From DATKMK01 sp035541895 (GTDB taxonomy: Bacteria; Desulfobacterota; Binatia; HRBIN30; JACQVA1), in assembly GCA_035541895.1 (NCBI GenBank), contig DATKMK010000063.1, forward strand, positions 12,993-76,992: DNA of 64,000 nt, read 5' to 3'. The notes beneath the pieces were generated by a model. That model saw nothing but the letters and a program-made list of their open reading frames with translations, was not told the origin of the DNA and did no database searches. A program made the translations under genes and the position numbers. Shown in pieces: positions 8,401 through 19,873 of this stretch (the stretch's first letter is position 1; every line of letters starts with the position of its first letter).

Positions 8401-10188
8401 TCACTCCCGCGGCTCGGTTTGTGGGACACGACGGCGCTGCAGTGCCAGCGTCATCTCGCGCGCGCGCGTGAGCACTTCGTCGGCGACAATTGGATTGGAG
8501 CCGGCGCGTGCGAACGACTCGATCCCGGCGGGCACGTCGACGAACATTCGAATGATGTGGTGGAGCTGGCCTTGATACGACTGCTCGACGATCAGCCCAG
8601 CCTGTACCGACGCGAAGAAGTCGGCGTAGATCTCCTCCGCGACCGGATACAGCAGCTTTGGAATCAGGAGCTTGACGCGCAGTCCGTCCGCTTGCGCGAG
8701 CCGGAGGGCCTCGCGCGCGACGCCGGCAACGCTGCCCCACCCGACGAGTGCGATCGGCGCATCGGCGGGGCCTTCGATGACGAACAGATCGCGCCGTTGC
8801 TTGAGCGGGTGAAATTTCTTCAGCCGCTTCTCGGTCATGCGCGCGTGCATTTCGCCGCTCGCCGTGGGCGCACCGTGCTCGTTGTGCTCGATACCCGACG
8901 CCAAATAGTTCCCACCCGGCTCGCCCGGCTGGCTGATTGGGCTGATCCCGCTCTCGGTGATGCGGAAGCGCGTGTAGTGCTCCAGTTCGGCAGCGGTCGG
9001 GCGGCGGCGCTCGACGATGCGGAACGCGCTGGTGTCGATCGGCCGCACGGTCTCTTTGCGTTGCGCGATCTCCTGATCCGAGAGAACGATGACGGGAGTC
9101 TGATATTGCTCGGCGATGTTGAATGCCTCGACCGTGATGCCGAAGGTGTCGGCGACGCTGATGGGAGCGAGCACCGGGCGCACCACATCGCCGTGCGCCG
9201 AAAACACCGCTTGCAGCAGATCGGCCTGCTCGCTCTTGGTCGGCAGACCGGTTGACGGCCCCCCGCGTTGGACGTTGACGCACACCAACGGCAACTCGGC
9301 GATGCTAGCGAGGCCGAGCATCTCGGTTTTCAGCGACATGCCGGGCCCGGACGTGGCGGTCAGCGCCTTTTTGCCCGCGAACGATGCACCGACCACTGCC
9401 CCGATGCCGGCGATCTCGTCCTCGGCTTGCAGTACGGTGCCGCCGTATTTCCAAATCTCGCGGCTCAGGAACTGCATGATCTCGGTCGACGGCGTGATCG
9501 GATAGCCGCCGAAGAAGTCGCAACCGGCGAAGATCGCAGCAGCCGCACACAGTTCATTCCCGTCAACCAGGAGCGGCCTCTCGCCCGCGACGGCCGGAGC
9601 CATCTTCCATTCCGTGCGCAACGGGTTGGCCGCCGCATGCGCGATGCCGGCCGTGAAGGCTCGCTCGTTCGCTGCCAACACTTCCGGAGTCTTCTTCCCG
9701 AACTTCTTGCGGATGCCGGCAAGAATGCTGTCACGCGCAATGCCGAACCAGCCGGCGAGAAGTCCGAGCACCACGGTGTTCTTCGCTCTATCGGTGCCGG
9801 CTGTCTGCTTGGCGATGTCGCCGACGGGTACGGCCACGACTTCGGCTGGCGAGACGCCGGCGAGTGGAATCCGGTCAGGTGCGACGCCGGTTTTGCTGTC
9901 GTAAATCACGACGGTGTGGCCGTTTACCGGTAGCTCAGCGCCGAACTTCAGGAAATCTTCCCAGTTCAGAGCGATCGCAACGTCGAGCGTGCCGCCGGAA
10001 TTGAGCACTTCGCGATTTGAGATCCGCAGCCGGCAGGACGACTCGCCGCCGCGAATCTGCGAGCCGAAGCTCTTGGTCATGATCGCGTGATAGCCTTCGA
10101 GGGCAGCGGCGGTGATCAACGATTCGCCGGCCGAGACGACGCCGTCGCCGCCGGAGCCGGCCATGCCGATGATAAGATCGGTCCGCAT
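8401..10188 (-). CDS. korA: 2-oxoacid:ferredoxin oxidoreductase, fused gamma-alpha subunit
   Basis: A 595-aa chain joining the gamma domain (about 1-190, starting MRTDLIIGMAGSGGDGVVSA) to the alpha domain (about 210-590, including GYPITPSTEIMQFLS and SGPGMSLKTEMLGLA). This gamma-alpha order is the common KorA arrangement. It works with the beta subunit just downstream. The ATG at 10188 fits the family start; an in-frame ATG at 10296 would add 36 unrelated residues, and neither has a strong ribosome-binding site. This is the first gene of a minus-strand operon running to the CoA transferase. Confidence 0.88.
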   Translation of the reverse strand: MRTDLIIGMAGSGGDGVVSAGESLITAAALEGYHAIMTKSFGSQIRGGESSCRLRISNREVLNSGGTLDVAIALNWEDFLKFGAELPVNGHTVVIYDSKTGVAPDRIPLAGVSPAEVVAVPVGDIAKQTAGTDRAKNTVVLGLLAGWFGIARDSILAGIRKKFGKKTPEVLAANERAFTAGIAHAAANPLRTEWKMAPAVAGERPLLVDGNELCAAAAIFAGCDFFGGYPITPSTEIMQFLSREIWKYGGTVLQAEDEIAGIGAVVGASFAGKKALTATSGPGMSLKTEMLGLASIAELPLVCVNVQRGGPSTGLPTKSEQADLLQAVFSAHGDVVRPVLAPISVADTFGITVEAFNIAEQYQTPVIVLSDQEIAQRKETVRPIDTSAFRIVERRRPTAAELEHYTRFRITESGISPISQPGEPGGNYLASGIEHNEHGAPTASGEMHARMTEKRLKKFHPLKQRRDLFVIEGPADAPIALVGWGSVAGVAREALRLAQADGLRVKLLIPKLLYPVAEEIYADFFASVQAGLIVEQSYQGQLHHIIRMFVDVPAGIESFARAGSNPIVADEVLTRAREMTLALQRRRVPQTEPRE

Positions 10189-10317
10189 AGCGAGATCGTT
10201 GAGCAAGGGGGATGCCGATGGGTTCTTTTCGGGGCCGCGCCGCACGATGGCGAGACAATTCGCGACCGCGTGAGGCGTGACCGTTCCGCTTCGCATCGGC
10301 GAGAATCGGCGGGCACC

Positions 10318-10346
10318 TCGACGGCGCCGGCAGACTTCCCTATAAT
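10318..10346 (+). promoter_or_regulatory. Candidate sigma70-type promoter for parC
   Basis: TCGACG, a 17-bp spacer, then a perfect TATAAT at 10341-10346. It lies in the 242-bp divergent region, about 85 bp upstream of the parC ATG. I found no other feature in this spacer. Confidence 0.5.
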
Positions 10347-10430
10347 TCGTTCGAGTGCGGCGGTGGAGCGGTGGATTGGCAGAGCCCGCCGGGTTCCCCG
10401 AGCGAATTTCTCGGAACGTGAGTCGAATGT

Positions 10431-12746
<2,316 letters not shown>

Positions 12747-12863
12747 GAAAATCCTCCGAGGGTCAGGAGGGAGTTGCTTCCGCACCTGGACGCCGGTTGA
12801 ATTCCCGTCGGCCACTGTGGCAAGGGCAGTTCGTCAGATCGACGACATTTGGAGGAGATACGC

Positions 12864-13340
12864 ATGGAACAGATTCGTTTCGATGACATCGAGGGCTTGC
12901 GCAAACACGTCAGCGAGGAGTTCGGCGATTGGGGGCCGGAGGTCGAGGTCTCGCAAGAGATGATCAACAAGTTTGCCGACATCACCGGCGATCATCAGTG
13001 GATCCACGTCGACGTCGAACGCTGCAAGCGCGAGAGCCCGTTCAAGACGCCGATCGCGCACGGCTTCCTGACCCTGAGCCTGCTCCCGACGCTGCGCTCG
13101 GGCGCCAAGTTTGCAATCGCCGGCTACGGCAACGCCACCAACTACGGCGCCGACAAGCTGCGATTCGTCAGCCCCGTCCCAGCCGGCAGCAAGATCCACG
13201 CGCGCTCACGCTTGGTCGCCGCCGATCCCAAGCCGAAGGGAACGCAGATCACGCAGGAAGTCGCCGTGCATGTGGTCGGCAGCGATCGGCCTGCGCTGCT
13301 CTACACGATGCTGGTACTGTACCACCCAGCGATGAAGTAA
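12864..13340 (+). CDS. MaoC-like (R)-specific enoyl-CoA hydratase
   Basis: A 158-aa hot-dog-fold dehydratase acting on enoyl/3-hydroxyacyl-CoA thioesters. The family signature KFADITGDHQWIHVD is present, with the catalytic pair Asp43 and His48, followed by TPIAHGFLTLSLLP. The length equals single-domain MaoC hydratases. The ATG at 12864 has a strong GGAGGAG site at 12851-12857. It stands alone, 117 bp after parC, and converges with alanine dehydrogenase. Confidence 0.9.
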   Translation: MEQIRFDDIEGLRKHVSEEFGDWGPEVEVSQEMINKFADITGDHQWIHVDVERCKRESPFKTPIAHGFLTLSLLPTLRSGAKFAIAGYGNATNYGADKLRFVSPVPAGSKIHARSRLVAADPKPKGTQITQEVAVHVVGSDRPALLYTMLVLYHPAMK

Positions 13341-13355
13341 AGGGTCGAATGAGAT

Positions 13356-13377
13356 GGGCAGGCACCGGGGCCTGCCC
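13356..13377. terminator. Hairpin between MaoC and alanine dehydrogenase genes
   Basis: GGGCAGG / CCTGCCC arms with an 8-nt loop lie in the 37-bp gap between convergent genes. It is probably a bidirectional terminator or a short dispersed palindrome. No T-run follows. Confidence 0.5.
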
Positions 13378-14487
13378 CTACACCAACTGCATCACCGGCA
13401 CGTACTTGACGCCGAAGGTTTCGGCGACGCCCGGATGAGTGACCTGACCGCGGAAGGTGTTGACGCCGCGTTGCAACGTGACGTCCGCTTCGAGGGCACG
13501 CTTCACGCCCTTGTCCGCCAGCTCGATTGCGTACGACAACGTGGCGTTGGTGAGTGCGTAGGTCGAGGTGTGCGGCACGATACCGGGCATGTTGGTCACG
13601 CAGTAATGCACGATGCGTTCGGCGACGTAGATCGGATCGTGGTGGCTGGTCGGGCGTGAGGTCTCGGCGCAGCCGCCTTGGTCGATCGCGATGTCGACCA
13701 GCGCGGCGCCCGGCTTCATCGCCCGCAGCAGTTTCCGCGTGATCAGCTTCGGTGCCTTCGCGCCCGGGATCAGCACCGCGCCGATGACCAAGTCGGCGCT
13801 CACCAGTTCTTCCTCGATGTTGGCCGCGTTGGACATGACCGTCGTTACGTGCCCGCCGAGGATGTCGTGGAGATAGCGCAGCTTCGCCGGGTTCTTGTCG
13901 ATGATGCTGACATGCGCGCCGACACCGACGGCGACTTGGCAGGCGTTCGCGCCGGCGACGCCGGCGCCGATCACAACCACCTTCGCCGGCCGGACACCGG
14001 AGGCGCCGCTGAGCAGGACGCCGCAGCCGCCGTTTTGCGCTTGCAAGCACCACGCACCGACCTGAATCGACAAGCGGCCGGCGACTTCACTCATCGGCGC
14101 CAGCAACGGCAATGCGCCGTCGTCGAGTTCGATGGTTTCGTATCCGATCGCGGTGACACGCTTCTTTTGCAACGTGCGGGTGAGAGCTTCGTCGGCCGCC
14201 AGATGCAAATACGTGAACACCACCAACCCGTCGCGCAAGAAACGAAACTCTGCGCGTAGCGGTTCCTTCACCTTGAGGATCATCTCGGCGCGGCCCCACA
14301 CGTCGCGTCGGCTGGCCATCTGGGCGCCGGCTGCACGATAGCGCGCATCGGGAATGCCGCTGCCGTTCCCGGCGCCACGCTCGACCAGCACGCGATGGCC
14401 GCGCCCGACCAACGCGCTGACGCCGCTCGGGGTAATTGCCACGCGATTCTCTTCGGGTTTGATCTCTCTCGGTACGCCGATAATCAT
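13378..14487 (-). CDS. ald: Alanine dehydrogenase
   Basis: NAD-dependent L-alanine dehydrogenase (369 aa, the usual length), interconverting alanine and pyruvate plus ammonia. It begins MIIGVPREIKPEENRVA. It has the FTYLHLAAD segment, which carries an active-site histidine, the Rossmann motif VVVIGAGVAGANA, and the C-terminal NMPGIVPHTSTYALTNATL block. It is divergent from folD and close to the glycine cleavage operon, consistent with amino-acid nitrogen metabolism. Confidence 0.95.
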   Translation of the reverse strand: MIIGVPREIKPEENRVAITPSGVSALVGRGHRVLVERGAGNGSGIPDARYRAAGAQMASRRDVWGRAEMILKVKEPLRAEFRFLRDGLVVFTYLHLAADEALTRTLQKKRVTAIGYETIELDDGALPLLAPMSEVAGRLSIQVGAWCLQAQNGGCGVLLSGASGVRPAKVVVIGAGVAGANACQVAVGVGAHVSIIDKNPAKLRYLHDILGGHVTTVMSNAANIEEELVSADLVIGAVLIPGAKAPKLITRKLLRAMKPGAALVDIAIDQGGCAETSRPTSHHDPIYVAERIVHYCVTNMPGIVPHTSTYALTNATLSYAIELADKGVKRALEADVTLQRGVNTFRGQVTHPGVAETFGVKYVPVMQLV

Positions 14488-14597
14488 GGCGCGAAGCCTA
14501 AAACTTCAACCGCGAAACGTAAAGAGAACCTCATCAATCGAACCGCCTTCCGAGCGACCTTTACATCACCGCGCCTCCGTTGTACGCGAGGACGACG

Positions 14598-15446
14598 ATG
14601 TCTCACATCATCGACGGCAAGGCGGTGGCGGCGGCGGTGCGAGAGGAAGTGCGCGCTGCGGTGGCGGAGTTGCAGCGCACGCGCGGCATTGTGCCGGGCC
14701 TGGCGACCGTGCTGGTTGGTGACGACCCGGCATCGGCGACCTATGTGCGCAGTAAGCACAAGGCGTGTGCGGAGCTGCAGATCAATTCGATCCGCTACGA
14801 TTTGCCGGCTACGACCACCCAGGCCGAGTTGCACGCGGTGGTCGTCGAACTCAATCGACGCTCCGACGTGCATGCGATTCTGGTGCAACTGCCGCTTCCA
14901 CCGCACCTCGATCCGTTGCCGATCCTCGAGGCAATCGATCCACGCAAGGACGTCGATGGTTTGCATCCGATCAGCCAAGGCCGCCTGATGTCGGGGCAAC
15001 CGGGATTGCGTCCGTGTACGCCGCTGGGTGTGATGCGGTTGCTCGATTCCACCGGTGTCGATTTGAAAGGTAAGCGAGCGGTGGTGGTCGGGCGGAGCAA
15101 TCTGGTCGGCAAGCCGGTCGCGTTCCTGTTGCTCGAACGCCACGCCACCGTCACGCTCTGTCACTCGCGCACGCGCGATCTCGCCGACGAAGTCGGCCGC
15201 GCCGAAGTGCTGGTCGCGGCGATGGGCAAGGCCGAGTTCGTCCGCGGTGCTTGGATTCGACCGGGTGCGATCGTCATCGACGTGGGCACCTCGCGCCGCG
15301 CCGACGGCAAGTTGATCGGCGATGTCGAGTTTGCGGCCGCGCGCGAGCGCGCGGCATTCATCACCCCGGTGCCGGGCGGCGTCGGGCCGATGACTATCGC
15401 CATGTTGTTGCACAACACCGTGACTGCGGCGCAGCGCGTGCGCTGA
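14598..15446 (+). CDS. folD: Bifunctional methylene-THF dehydrogenase / methenyl-THF cyclohydrolase
   Basis: FolD of 282 aa. Catalytic Tyr49 and Lys53 are in TYVRSKHKACAE. The signature PCTPLGVMRLL, the NADP-binding GRSNLVGKPVAFLLL and the TPVPGGVGPMT motif are all present. The ATG at 14598 has GAGG at 14588-14591. It interconverts 5,10-methylene- and 10-formyl-THF and sits 13 bp ahead of gcvT, so the methylene-THF made by glycine cleavage can be passed on directly. Confidence 0.96.
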   Translation: MSHIIDGKAVAAAVREEVRAAVAELQRTRGIVPGLATVLVGDDPASATYVRSKHKACAELQINSIRYDLPATTTQAELHAVVVELNRRSDVHAILVQLPLPPHLDPLPILEAIDPRKDVDGLHPISQGRLMSGQPGLRPCTPLGVMRLLDSTGVDLKGKRAVVVGRSNLVGKPVAFLLLERHATVTLCHSRTRDLADEVGRAEVLVAAMGKAEFVRGAWIRPGAIVIDVGTSRRADGKLIGDVEFAAARERAAFITPVPGGVGPMTIAMLLHNTVTAAQRVR

Positions 15447-15459
15447 GCCGGCACCCCCG

Positions 15460-16545
15460 ATGGCTGTCAAGCGGACGCCGCTCCACGACGCCCACGCGGC
15501 CTTGGGCGCGCGCTTCGTCGAGTTCGGCGGCTGGGAAATGCCGGTGCAGTACAGCGGCATCATCGACGAACACACCGCGGTGCGCACCCGCGCCGGCCTG
15601 TTCGACGTCAGCCACATGGGCGAGATCGAGATCGCCGGCCCGGCGGCATTCGATACCTGCCAGCAATTGACCGTCAACGACGTCGCGCGCCTGCACGACG
15701 GGGAGGCGCAGTATTCGCTGCTGTGTTTGCCGAACGGTGGCGTCGTCGACGACATCATGGTGCATCGGCTGGCCGTGGATCGCTACCTGTTCTGCGTCAA
15801 CGCGTCGAACGCCGACGGCGACTTTGGATGGATGCACGAGCATCGCGGCAACGCCGCGGTCATCAATCGCAGCAACGACTTTGCGCTGCTCGCGTTGCAA
15901 GGGCCGCGGGCGACCGCCATCCTCGCTCGCCTCACAACGCTGCCCCTCGATCGCATTGCGCCGTTTGGGTTCGCCGAAGGCGAGATCACGGGCCAGCACG
16001 CGCTGGTGGCGCACACCGGATATACCGGCGAAGACGGGTGGGAGATCTACTGCGCGCCCGATCGCGTGCGCATCGTGTGGGATCGGCTGCTCGAAGTCGG
16101 CGCGAAGGACGGGCTGGTGCCGTGCGGGTTGGGCGCACGCGACACCTTGCGCCTCGAACGCTGTCTCCCGTTGTACGGCCACGAGCTGACCACCGAGACC
16201 ACGCCGCTGGAAGCCGGCCTCGGCTGGGTGGTGCGTTTGAACAAGGGCGAGTTCATCGGCGGCGACGCGTTGCGCGAACAAAAGCGGCGTGGCCTGGCGC
16301 GCAAACTCGTCGGGTTTGAGTTGACGGAAGCCGGGATTCCACGGCAAGGTTATCCAATTGTCGATGACGGAAACGTGATCGGTTGCGTGACGAGCGGGAC
16401 GAAGTCTCCCACTCTTGGCAAGGCAATTGGACTAGGCTATGTGCCGGCAGCGTCGGCAAACGTGGGTACCAAGTTGGCCATCGAAATCCGCGGTCGCCGC
16501 GTGGCCGCGGTGACGGTTCAGCTTCCGTTCTATCGGCGCTCCTGA
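15460..16545 (+). CDS. gcvT: Aminomethyltransferase (glycine cleavage T-protein)
   Basis: T-protein of 361 aa that releases ammonia from the aminomethyl-lipoyl H-protein and forms methylene-THF. It has RFVEFGGWEMPVQYS near the N-terminus, GLFDVSHMGEIE, and HTGYTGEDGWEIY in the middle. The C-terminal barrel includes GIPRQGYPIV and VTSGTKSPTLGKAIGLGYV. It is second in the folD-gcvT-gcvH-gcvPA-gcvPB run. Confidence 0.95.
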   Translation: MAVKRTPLHDAHAALGARFVEFGGWEMPVQYSGIIDEHTAVRTRAGLFDVSHMGEIEIAGPAAFDTCQQLTVNDVARLHDGEAQYSLLCLPNGGVVDDIMVHRLAVDRYLFCVNASNADGDFGWMHEHRGNAAVINRSNDFALLALQGPRATAILARLTTLPLDRIAPFGFAEGEITGQHALVAHTGYTGEDGWEIYCAPDRVRIVWDRLLEVGAKDGLVPCGLGARDTLRLERCLPLYGHELTTETTPLEAGLGWVVRLNKGEFIGGDALREQKRRGLARKLVGFELTEAGIPRQGYPIVDDGNVIGCVTSGTKSPTLGKAIGLGYVPAASANVGTKLAIEIRGRRVAAVTVQLPFYRRS

Positions 16546-16554
16546 GGAGGCGGC

Positions 16555-16944
16555 ATGGAGTTCCCTGAAGACTTGAAATATTCGAAAGAGCACGAGTGGG
16601 TGCTCGTCGAAGGTGACGTGGCGACCATCGGCATCACGGATTACGCGCAAGAACAACTCGGCGACATCGTGTTCGTCGAATTGCCAGCCGTCGGCGACAA
16701 GGCGGGCAAAGACGAAGCCTTTTCGGTCGTTGAATCCGTCAAGGCGGTTTCGGACGTGTACGCGCCGGTGTCGGGTAAGGTGCTGGAGGTTAACGACGAC
16801 CTGCCGGACAGCCCCGAGATGTTGAACGAAGATCCGTACGGCGACGGTTGGATGGTCAAAATCGAGATGAGCGACAAGACCGACCTCGACGACCTCATGA
16901 CCTCCGCCGAGTACGAGGAATTCGTCGCGCAGGAAAAAGAGTAG
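16555..16944 (+). CDS. gcvH: Glycine cleavage H-protein
   Basis: Lipoyl carrier of 129 aa. The lipoylated lysine is Lys63 in FSVVESVKAVSDVYAPVSG. YSKEHEWV and ITDYAQEQLGDIVFVELP are standard. A GAGGAGG site directly precedes the ATG, 9 bp after gcvT. Confidence 0.96.
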   Translation: MEFPEDLKYSKEHEWVLVEGDVATIGITDYAQEQLGDIVFVELPAVGDKAGKDEAFSVVESVKAVSDVYAPVSGKVLEVNDDLPDSPEMLNEDPYGDGWMVKIEMSDKTDLDDLMTSAEYEEFVAQEKE

Positions 16945-16995
16945 CGGCTCGCCAGCGACTGGCCGGTGCTTTGCCGGCGCCCTTCCAGTCATCCG

Positions 16996-18333
16996 ATGCG
17001 CTTCATTCCACACACGCCTGACGACGTGCGAGCCATGCTCGAAGTCGTTGGGGTCAACTCGGTGGCTGAGTTGTTTGCCGATGTGCCGGTTGCGCTGCGT
17101 GACCGCGCGCACCTGAGCCTTCCCCCGGGCGCGTCGGAGGCGGCGGTGCGGGCGCGCTTGGAATCGCTCGCCGCGCGCAACCAGGGCGCGCAGTGCCGAT
17201 CGTTTCTGGGCGGCGGTGCCTACGCGCATTTTGTACCGGCGGTCGTCGATCAGATTCTGCAGCGAGCCGAATTCTATTCCGCCTATACGCCCTACCAGCC
17301 GGAGGTGAGCCAAGGCACGCTCCAGGCCATCTTCGAATTTCAGTCGTTGGTCGCCATGCTGTTCGATCAGGACGTCGCGAACGCCAGCATGTACGACGGC
17401 GCGTCGGCGACCGCCGAGGCGGTGCTGATGGCTTTGCGCGTGCGTCCCAAACGACCCCGCGTACTGGTGTCGCGCGCATTGCACCCGCACTATCGTCAAA
17501 CCATTGCGACCTATCTGGCCGGCGCCGGCGATGCCGAGGTGGTCGAGATCGGCTTCGACGATTCGGGTGCGATCGACCGCGCGGCGTTGCGTGCGGCGCT
17601 CAACCCGCAAACCGCCGCGGTGGTGGTCGGCTACCCGAATTTCTTCGGTGTCATCGAGCCCCTCGATGACATCGTGTCGGCCGCCCACGCACACGAGACG
17701 CTGGTCGTGTCGGCGACGGCCGAGGCCCTCGCGCTCGGTGCAATCAAGGCGCCCGGCAGCAGCGGTGTGGACATTGCCGTCGGCGAAGGCCAGAGCCTCG
17801 GCGTTCCGCTCGCGTACGGTGGGCCGGGTTGCGGTTTGTTCGCGACCCGCAGCGAGCACGTCCGCTTGATGCCCGGCCGACTGGTCGGCGAAACCGTCGA
17901 CGGCGGTGGGCGGCGCGGCTACGTGCTGACGCTGGCGACCCGCGAGCAACATATTCGGCGCGAGAAAGCCACGTCGAACATTTGTACCAACCAAGGCCTC
18001 ATCGCATTGGCGATTACAGTCTTCCTGTCCACGGTGGGGAAACAGGGATTGCGTGACCTCGCGTTGGCGAACCTCCGGCGCGCGCACGGCGCGGCGAGCG
18101 CGCTGTGCCGCAGCGGGCGCTGGTGCCGGCGATTCTCCGGGCCGATCTTCAACGAGTTCGTGATGAGCGGCGGCGATGTACGTGCGGCGATCCGTGCCGC
18201 GCAAGATCGCGGCGTGTTGGCGGGTGTCCCGCTCGGTACGTGGTATCCCGAGCTGGAAGACGCCATGCTGGTGTGCGCGACCGAAGTGAACACCGATGCC
18301 GACGTGGCGGCGTTGGTCGAGGCGATCGCATGA
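16996..18333 (+). CDS. gcvPA: Glycine dehydrogenase (decarboxylating) subunit 1
   Basis: N-terminal half of a split P-protein (445 aa). It starts MRFIPHTPDDVRAML and has SFLGGGAYAHFVP, FYSAYTPYQPEVSQGTLQA and TSNICTNQGL, all typical of GcvPA. The ATG at 16996 is preferred over an upstream GTG. Its stop overlaps the gcvPB start as ATGA, indicating translational coupling. No lipoamide dehydrogenase lies nearby. Confidence 0.96.
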   Translation: MRFIPHTPDDVRAMLEVVGVNSVAELFADVPVALRDRAHLSLPPGASEAAVRARLESLAARNQGAQCRSFLGGGAYAHFVPAVVDQILQRAEFYSAYTPYQPEVSQGTLQAIFEFQSLVAMLFDQDVANASMYDGASATAEAVLMALRVRPKRPRVLVSRALHPHYRQTIATYLAGAGDAEVVEIGFDDSGAIDRAALRAALNPQTAAVVVGYPNFFGVIEPLDDIVSAAHAHETLVVSATAEALALGAIKAPGSSGVDIAVGEGQSLGVPLAYGGPGCGLFATRSEHVRLMPGRLVGETVDGGGRRGYVLTLATREQHIRREKATSNICTNQGLIALAITVFLSTVGKQGLRDLALANLRRAHGAASALCRSGRWCRRFSGPIFNEFVMSGGDVRAAIRAAQDRGVLAGVPLGTWYPELEDAMLVCATEVNTDADVAALVEAIA

Positions 18334-19826
18334 GTGGTGCGACCGGAAAGCAGGCCGGACTTTTGCTCGATGAGCCGTTGATCTTCGAGCGCAGCCGTCC
18401 CGGTCGCAGCGCATTCCAACTCGAAGATGATGTTGCGGCCGCGGCCGAACTGCTGCCGCCGGAGCTGCGTCGCGACCGCATCGACGGATTTCCGGAAGTC
18501 AGTGAGCCCGACGCGCTGCGGCACTTCCTCCGCCTCTCGCAGTGGAACCTCGGCACCGCGACCACGTTCTACCCGCTCGGGTCGTGCACGATGAAGTACA
18601 ACCCGGTGCTCAATGAGGCGGTGGCGCGGTTGCCCGGCTTCGCCAGTTTGCATCCGCTGACGCCCGATGAGTTGGCGCAAGGGCAACTCGAATTGATGTG
18701 GGAGCTGGAGCACGCGCTCGCCGAGATCTGCGGCATGGACGCGATCAGCCTGCAGCCGGCCGCCGGTGCGCAGGGCGAGCTGACCGGGATGAAGATGGTG
18801 CGGGCGTACCACGTTGAGCGCGGCCGCAGTCGCAGCAAGGTCCTCATTCCCGCCAGCGCGCACGGCACCAATCCCGCCAGCGCGGCGCTGGCCGGTTATC
18901 GGGTCGTGCCGGTCGAAGGCAACCGCATCGGTTTGCTCGAAGCCGAAGCCGTCCGCCGCGCAATGGATGAGGATGTGGCGGCGCTGATGATCACCAATCC
19001 CAACACCCTGGGATTGTTCGAACGCGAGATCGCGCAGATCGCCGACGCGGTCCACGCCAACGGCGGGCTCGTGTATTTGGACGGCGCCAATCTGAATGCG
19101 CTGATGGGCGTAGCGAAGCCCGGCCACATGGGCGCCGACGTGTTGCAATTCAACTTGCACAAAACCTTCTCGACCCCGCACGGCGGCGGCGGACCCGGTG
19201 CCGGCCCGATCGGCGTGCGCGATGTCTTGGTGCCGTACCTACCGACGCCGCGGCTCGTGCGCGACGATGCCGGGATTCGCTGGAGTGACGCATTCCCGCA
19301 GTCGATCGGCCGTGTTCGCTCGTTCTATGGAAACGCCGGCATGCACGTGCGGGCGTATGCCTACATCCTCGCGCTCGGCGGCGACGGCTTGACCCACGCT
19401 ACCCGGATGGCGGTGCTGTCCGCCAATTACATTCGCAAGAGTTTGGCGGCCGACTATCACCTCGCCGCGCCGACGACGTGCATGCACGAGTGCGTGTTCA
19501 GCGACAAGGGATTTGAGAATCTGGGGGTGAAGACGCTCGACATCGCCAAGCGGTTGCTCGACTTCGGTTTCTACGCGCCGACGATCTACTTCCCGTTGGT
19601 GGTCAACGGCGCGATCATGATCGAGCCCACTGAAACGGAGAGCAAGGAGACGCTCGACGAGTTCATCGCGGCGATGCGGACGATCGCCCGCGAAGCCCGC
19701 GAGTCGCCCGATACCGTGCGCAACGCCCCGACGCGTACCCCCGTCAGCCGGCTCGACGAAGCCCGCGCCGCGCGCCATCCGGTGCTGCGCTGGCGGAAGC
19801 AGCGACAAGTGATGAGTGACGAGTGA
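18330..19826 (+). CDS. gcvPB: Glycine dehydrogenase (decarboxylating) subunit 2
   Basis: C-terminal half of the split P-protein (498 aa) with the PLP lysine Lys278 in FNLHKTFSTPHGGGGPG. It also has LGSCTMKYNP and the SLQPAAGAQGE and IPASAHGTNPASA segments. It pairs with GcvPA to decarboxylate glycine and load H-protein. The ATGA overlap sets the start at 18330, and it is the last gene of the operon. Confidence 0.96.
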   Translation: MSGATGKQAGLLLDEPLIFERSRPGRSAFQLEDDVAAAAELLPPELRRDRIDGFPEVSEPDALRHFLRLSQWNLGTATTFYPLGSCTMKYNPVLNEAVARLPGFASLHPLTPDELAQGQLELMWELEHALAEICGMDAISLQPAAGAQGELTGMKMVRAYHVERGRSRSKVLIPASAHGTNPASAALAGYRVVPVEGNRIGLLEAEAVRRAMDEDVAALMITNPNTLGLFEREIAQIADAVHANGGLVYLDGANLNALMGVAKPGHMGADVLQFNLHKTFSTPHGGGGPGAGPIGVRDVLVPYLPTPRLVRDDAGIRWSDAFPQSIGRVRSFYGNAGMHVRAYAYILALGGDGLTHATRMAVLSANYIRKSLAADYHLAAPTTCMHECVFSDKGFENLGVKTLDIAKRLLDFGFYAPTIYFPLVVNGAIMIEPTETESKETLDEFIAAMRTIAREARESPDTVRNAPTRTPVSRLDEARAARHPVLRWRKQRQVMSDE

Positions 19827-19838
19827 TCGGTCGGAGGG

Positions 19839-19861
19839 GACGCGCTCGTATCCGGCGCGTC
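19839..19861. terminator. Hairpin after gcvPB
   Basis: GACGCGC / GCGCGTC arms (7 bp, 9-nt loop) lie in the 47-bp gap between gcvPB and the convergent TonB-like gene. A T-run 17 bp further on encodes Lys-Lys of the opposite gene, so it is a weak match to a classic terminator. Confidence 0.4.
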
Positions 19862-19873
19862 ACTGATCGATCA

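Noticed and set aside
10350..10430. Weak tRNA-like look (AGCGGTGGATTGGCAGAGC then GGTTCCCC)
   Set aside because: No acceptor stem or anticodon arm can be paired; it is most likely the parC leader.
16432..19181. Long minus-strand frames antisense to the gcv operon
   Set aside because: The plus-strand glycine cleavage genes are unmistakable and fill the region.
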